Source of the DNA: Actinomycetota bacterium
GTDB taxonomy: Bacteria > Actinomycetota > Geothermincolia > Geothermincolales > RBG-13-55-18
NCBI GenBank assembly: GCA_016931915.1
Contig: JAFGDU010000153.1
Location: forward strand, 1-64,000
Length of the DNA stretch: 64,000 bases
Direction: 5' to 3'
The stretch's first letter is position 1; each line of letters begins with the position of its first letter. The notes beneath the pieces were generated by a model, which was not told where the DNA came from, did not search any database, and saw only the letters and a list, made by a program, of their open reading frames with translations. A program made the position numbers and the translations under genes. Positions 62,847 to 64,000 of this stretch are shown here, piece after piece.

Positions 62847-63743
62847 TCAGGGTTCTGCGAAGCGGCATTCTTCTTCGGGCGAGCACCGCTCCGTCTTGAG
62901 CTCCAGGGCGGTGTGGATGACATCGTGTTCGGTTAACAGCATGCCCTTGATCTTCCGCAGGAGCTCCTGGTATTCGCTGACCGGGGCATCGTCGACCAGG
63001 ATGTGGGCGGTGAGCGAATACTGGCGGGAGCCTATCTCCCAGATATGCAGGTCGTGCACGCCCGTGACCCCCGGCATCGCCATGATGTCGTTGACTATAT
63101 CCCCGTAGTCCACACCGCGGGGCACCGATTCCATGAGGATGTGCACCGACTCCCTCATTATCTGAAAGGCGCTTACCAGTATGAGTACGGCGATAACCAT
63201 GGTTATCAGGGGGTCCGCATAGGTCCACCCCGTGGCCAGGACGATGGCCCCCGAGATGACGACTCCCAATGAAACCAGTGCGTCCGTGAGCAGGTGAAGA
63301 AAAGCGCTGCGCAGGTTGAGGTCCGACCTGCCCCCGCGCATGAGCAGGGCCACGCTGCCGTTGACGAGAAACCCGATCCCGGCAACGATCATTACCATCC
63401 CGCCCTTTACGTCCACCGGTTCGATCAGCCTGTTTATAGCACCGTAGAAGAGGAAGAAGCAGATGAGGGTGATGATCAAGGAGTTGATAAAGGCTACCAC
63501 GATACCCATGCGGTGGTAGCCGAAGGTCTTCCTTTCCGTCGCCGGCCTGGTCATCACGCGTACGGCGATGAGCGAGAGCACCAGGGCGAAGGAATCGGAA
63601 AAATTGTGGCCCGCGTCACCCAGGAGCGCCAGACTGCCCGCGATGATTCCGAAAACCACCTCGAAGACTAGGAAAGCGGTATTGGCGGCGATGGCCGCCG
63701 TCAGTCGCTTCGTGGGATTAAAACCCTCCATGCTGTCCTGCAT
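62847..63743 (-). CDS. cation diffusion facilitator (CDF) metal exporter
   Basis: The 298-residue protein has six hydrophobic segments. The metal sites are DAGHNFSD in helix 2 and HLLTDALVSLG in helix 5. The C-terminal cytoplasmic domain has GVTGVHDLHIWEIGSRQYSLTAHILV, with the metal-binding His residues of the ZitB/CzcD type. The family exports Zn, Co or Cd in exchange for protons. The ATG at 63743 overlaps the stop of the upstream methyltransferase gene (TGATG), so translation is coupled. Confidence 0.92.
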   Translation of the reverse strand: MQDSMEGFNPTKRLTAAIAANTAFLVFEVVFGIIAGSLALLGDAGHNFSDSFALVLSLIAVRVMTRPATERKTFGYHRMGIVVAFINSLIITLICFFLFYGAINRLIEPVDVKGGMVMIVAGIGFLVNGSVALLMRGGRSDLNLRSAFLHLLTDALVSLGVVISGAIVLATGWTYADPLITMVIAVLILVSAFQIMRESVHILMESVPRGVDYGDIVNDIMAMPGVTGVHDLHIWEIGSRQYSLTAHILVDDAPVSEYQELLRKIKGMLLTEHDVIHTALELKTERCSPEEECRFAEP

Positions 63744-64000
63744 CAAGATCCTTTTCCTCCCAGCACTATCTCCACCGGCAGGCCCCACATGGACATGATC
63801 TCGCAGGAGGTGACCTCGAACCCCGCGTCCTCGACGAACGCGCGGGCATGGATGGGACGGCAGTCTACGAAGTTGGGGAGCTTCCGATGCGCCCAGACGT
63901 AGAGCTTCATCATCGTGCCGTGCTTCCCCTGGTCGGACATGGATGCGACGCAGATGCGCCCGCCGTCCTTCAGGACCCGCCTGCACTCCTGCAGGACTAC
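63743..64000 (-). CDS. SAM-dependent methyltransferase, 5' end outside window
   Basis: Reading the minus strand from base 64000, the frame is VVLQECRRVLKDGGRICVAS and then MSDQGKHGTMMKLYVWAHRK and a tail ending WGLPVEIVLGGKG. This is the post-motif-II part of a class I methyltransferase (motif III KDGGR, then the last strands). The N-terminal half is beyond the window. Its stop overlaps the CDF start. Confidence 0.8.
   Translation of the reverse strand, partial: VVLQECRRVLKDGGRICVASMSDQGKHGTMMKLYVWAHRKLPNFVDCRPIHARAFVEDAGFEVTSCEIMSMWGLPVEIVLGGKGS

Overview
The window is a high-GC bacterial chromosome segment with about 55 genes on both strands. No ribosomal or taxonomic marker gene is present. 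The mix of genes suggests an uncultured, largely anaerobic or facultative heterotroph, perhaps an Actinomycetota-like lineage; this is a low-confidence inference. The gene types behind it are many short-chain dehydrogenases, FAD oxidoreductases, nitroreductases, an EFR1-type flavodoxin/ferredoxin, an aldehyde:ferredoxin oxidoreductase, a corrinoid-type UroD-like methyltransferase and a STAND/BTAD regulator.

Layout. 1-8.6 kb: a truncated methyltransferase, a TetR regulator, an aminoglycoside-kinase-fold protein, a nitroreductase, an SDR, a PlsC acyltransferase, an alpha/beta hydrolase, and an MNT/HEPN toxin-antitoxin pair followed by a tRNA-3'-end-like scrap. 8.6-20 kb: EFR1 protein, MFS exporter, enoyl-CoA hydratase, a lipoprotein-type haloalkane dehalogenase, a two-gene unit containing an internally duplicated Cys-rich protein of unknown family (DPCGSGG motif), a stand-alone E2 acyltransferase domain, decayed flavodoxin and nitroreductase genes, and a cupin. 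18.9-31.5 kb: FAD oxidoreductases, AOR, M28-like protein, MmgE/PrpD protein, an IS256 element, a 58-residue membrane protein and the UroD-like methyltransferase. 31.5-37.5 kb: tandem flavodoxin-fold protein, FAH-fold hydrolase with an MBL hydrolase, and a beta-propeller lipoprotein. 37.6-39.6 kb: a tandem REP-like array and a frameshifted IS110-type element. 39.7-44.9 kb: three small single-span membrane proteins beside a 1098-residue STAND/BTAD regulator. 45-56.8 kb: hydrolases, SDRs, a ferredoxin-like regulator, pncB, purC, and membrane-anchored zinc-ribbon/TPR proteins. 56.8-64 kb: a co-oriented run on the minus strand carrying E1-alpha, E1-beta and E2 of a 2-oxo-acid/acetoin dehydrogenase with an SDR, a zinc alcohol dehydrogenase, a lipoate ligase and a CDF metal exporter.

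Two dispersed palindromic repeat families (called A and B here) occur in the first 31 kb. They sit at or inside the 3' ends of genes, so some proteins take their last residues and stop codon from the repeat. Three minus-strand genes share a promoter-like pattern, GCTTTACA, 16 bases, TAGnnT. In front of the large regulator a perfect 17-base palindrome fills that spacer.

The strongest candidates for undescribed biology are the duplicated DPCGSGG protein, the cluster of tiny membrane proteins beside the STAND/BTAD regulator, and the stop-codon-associated repeats.
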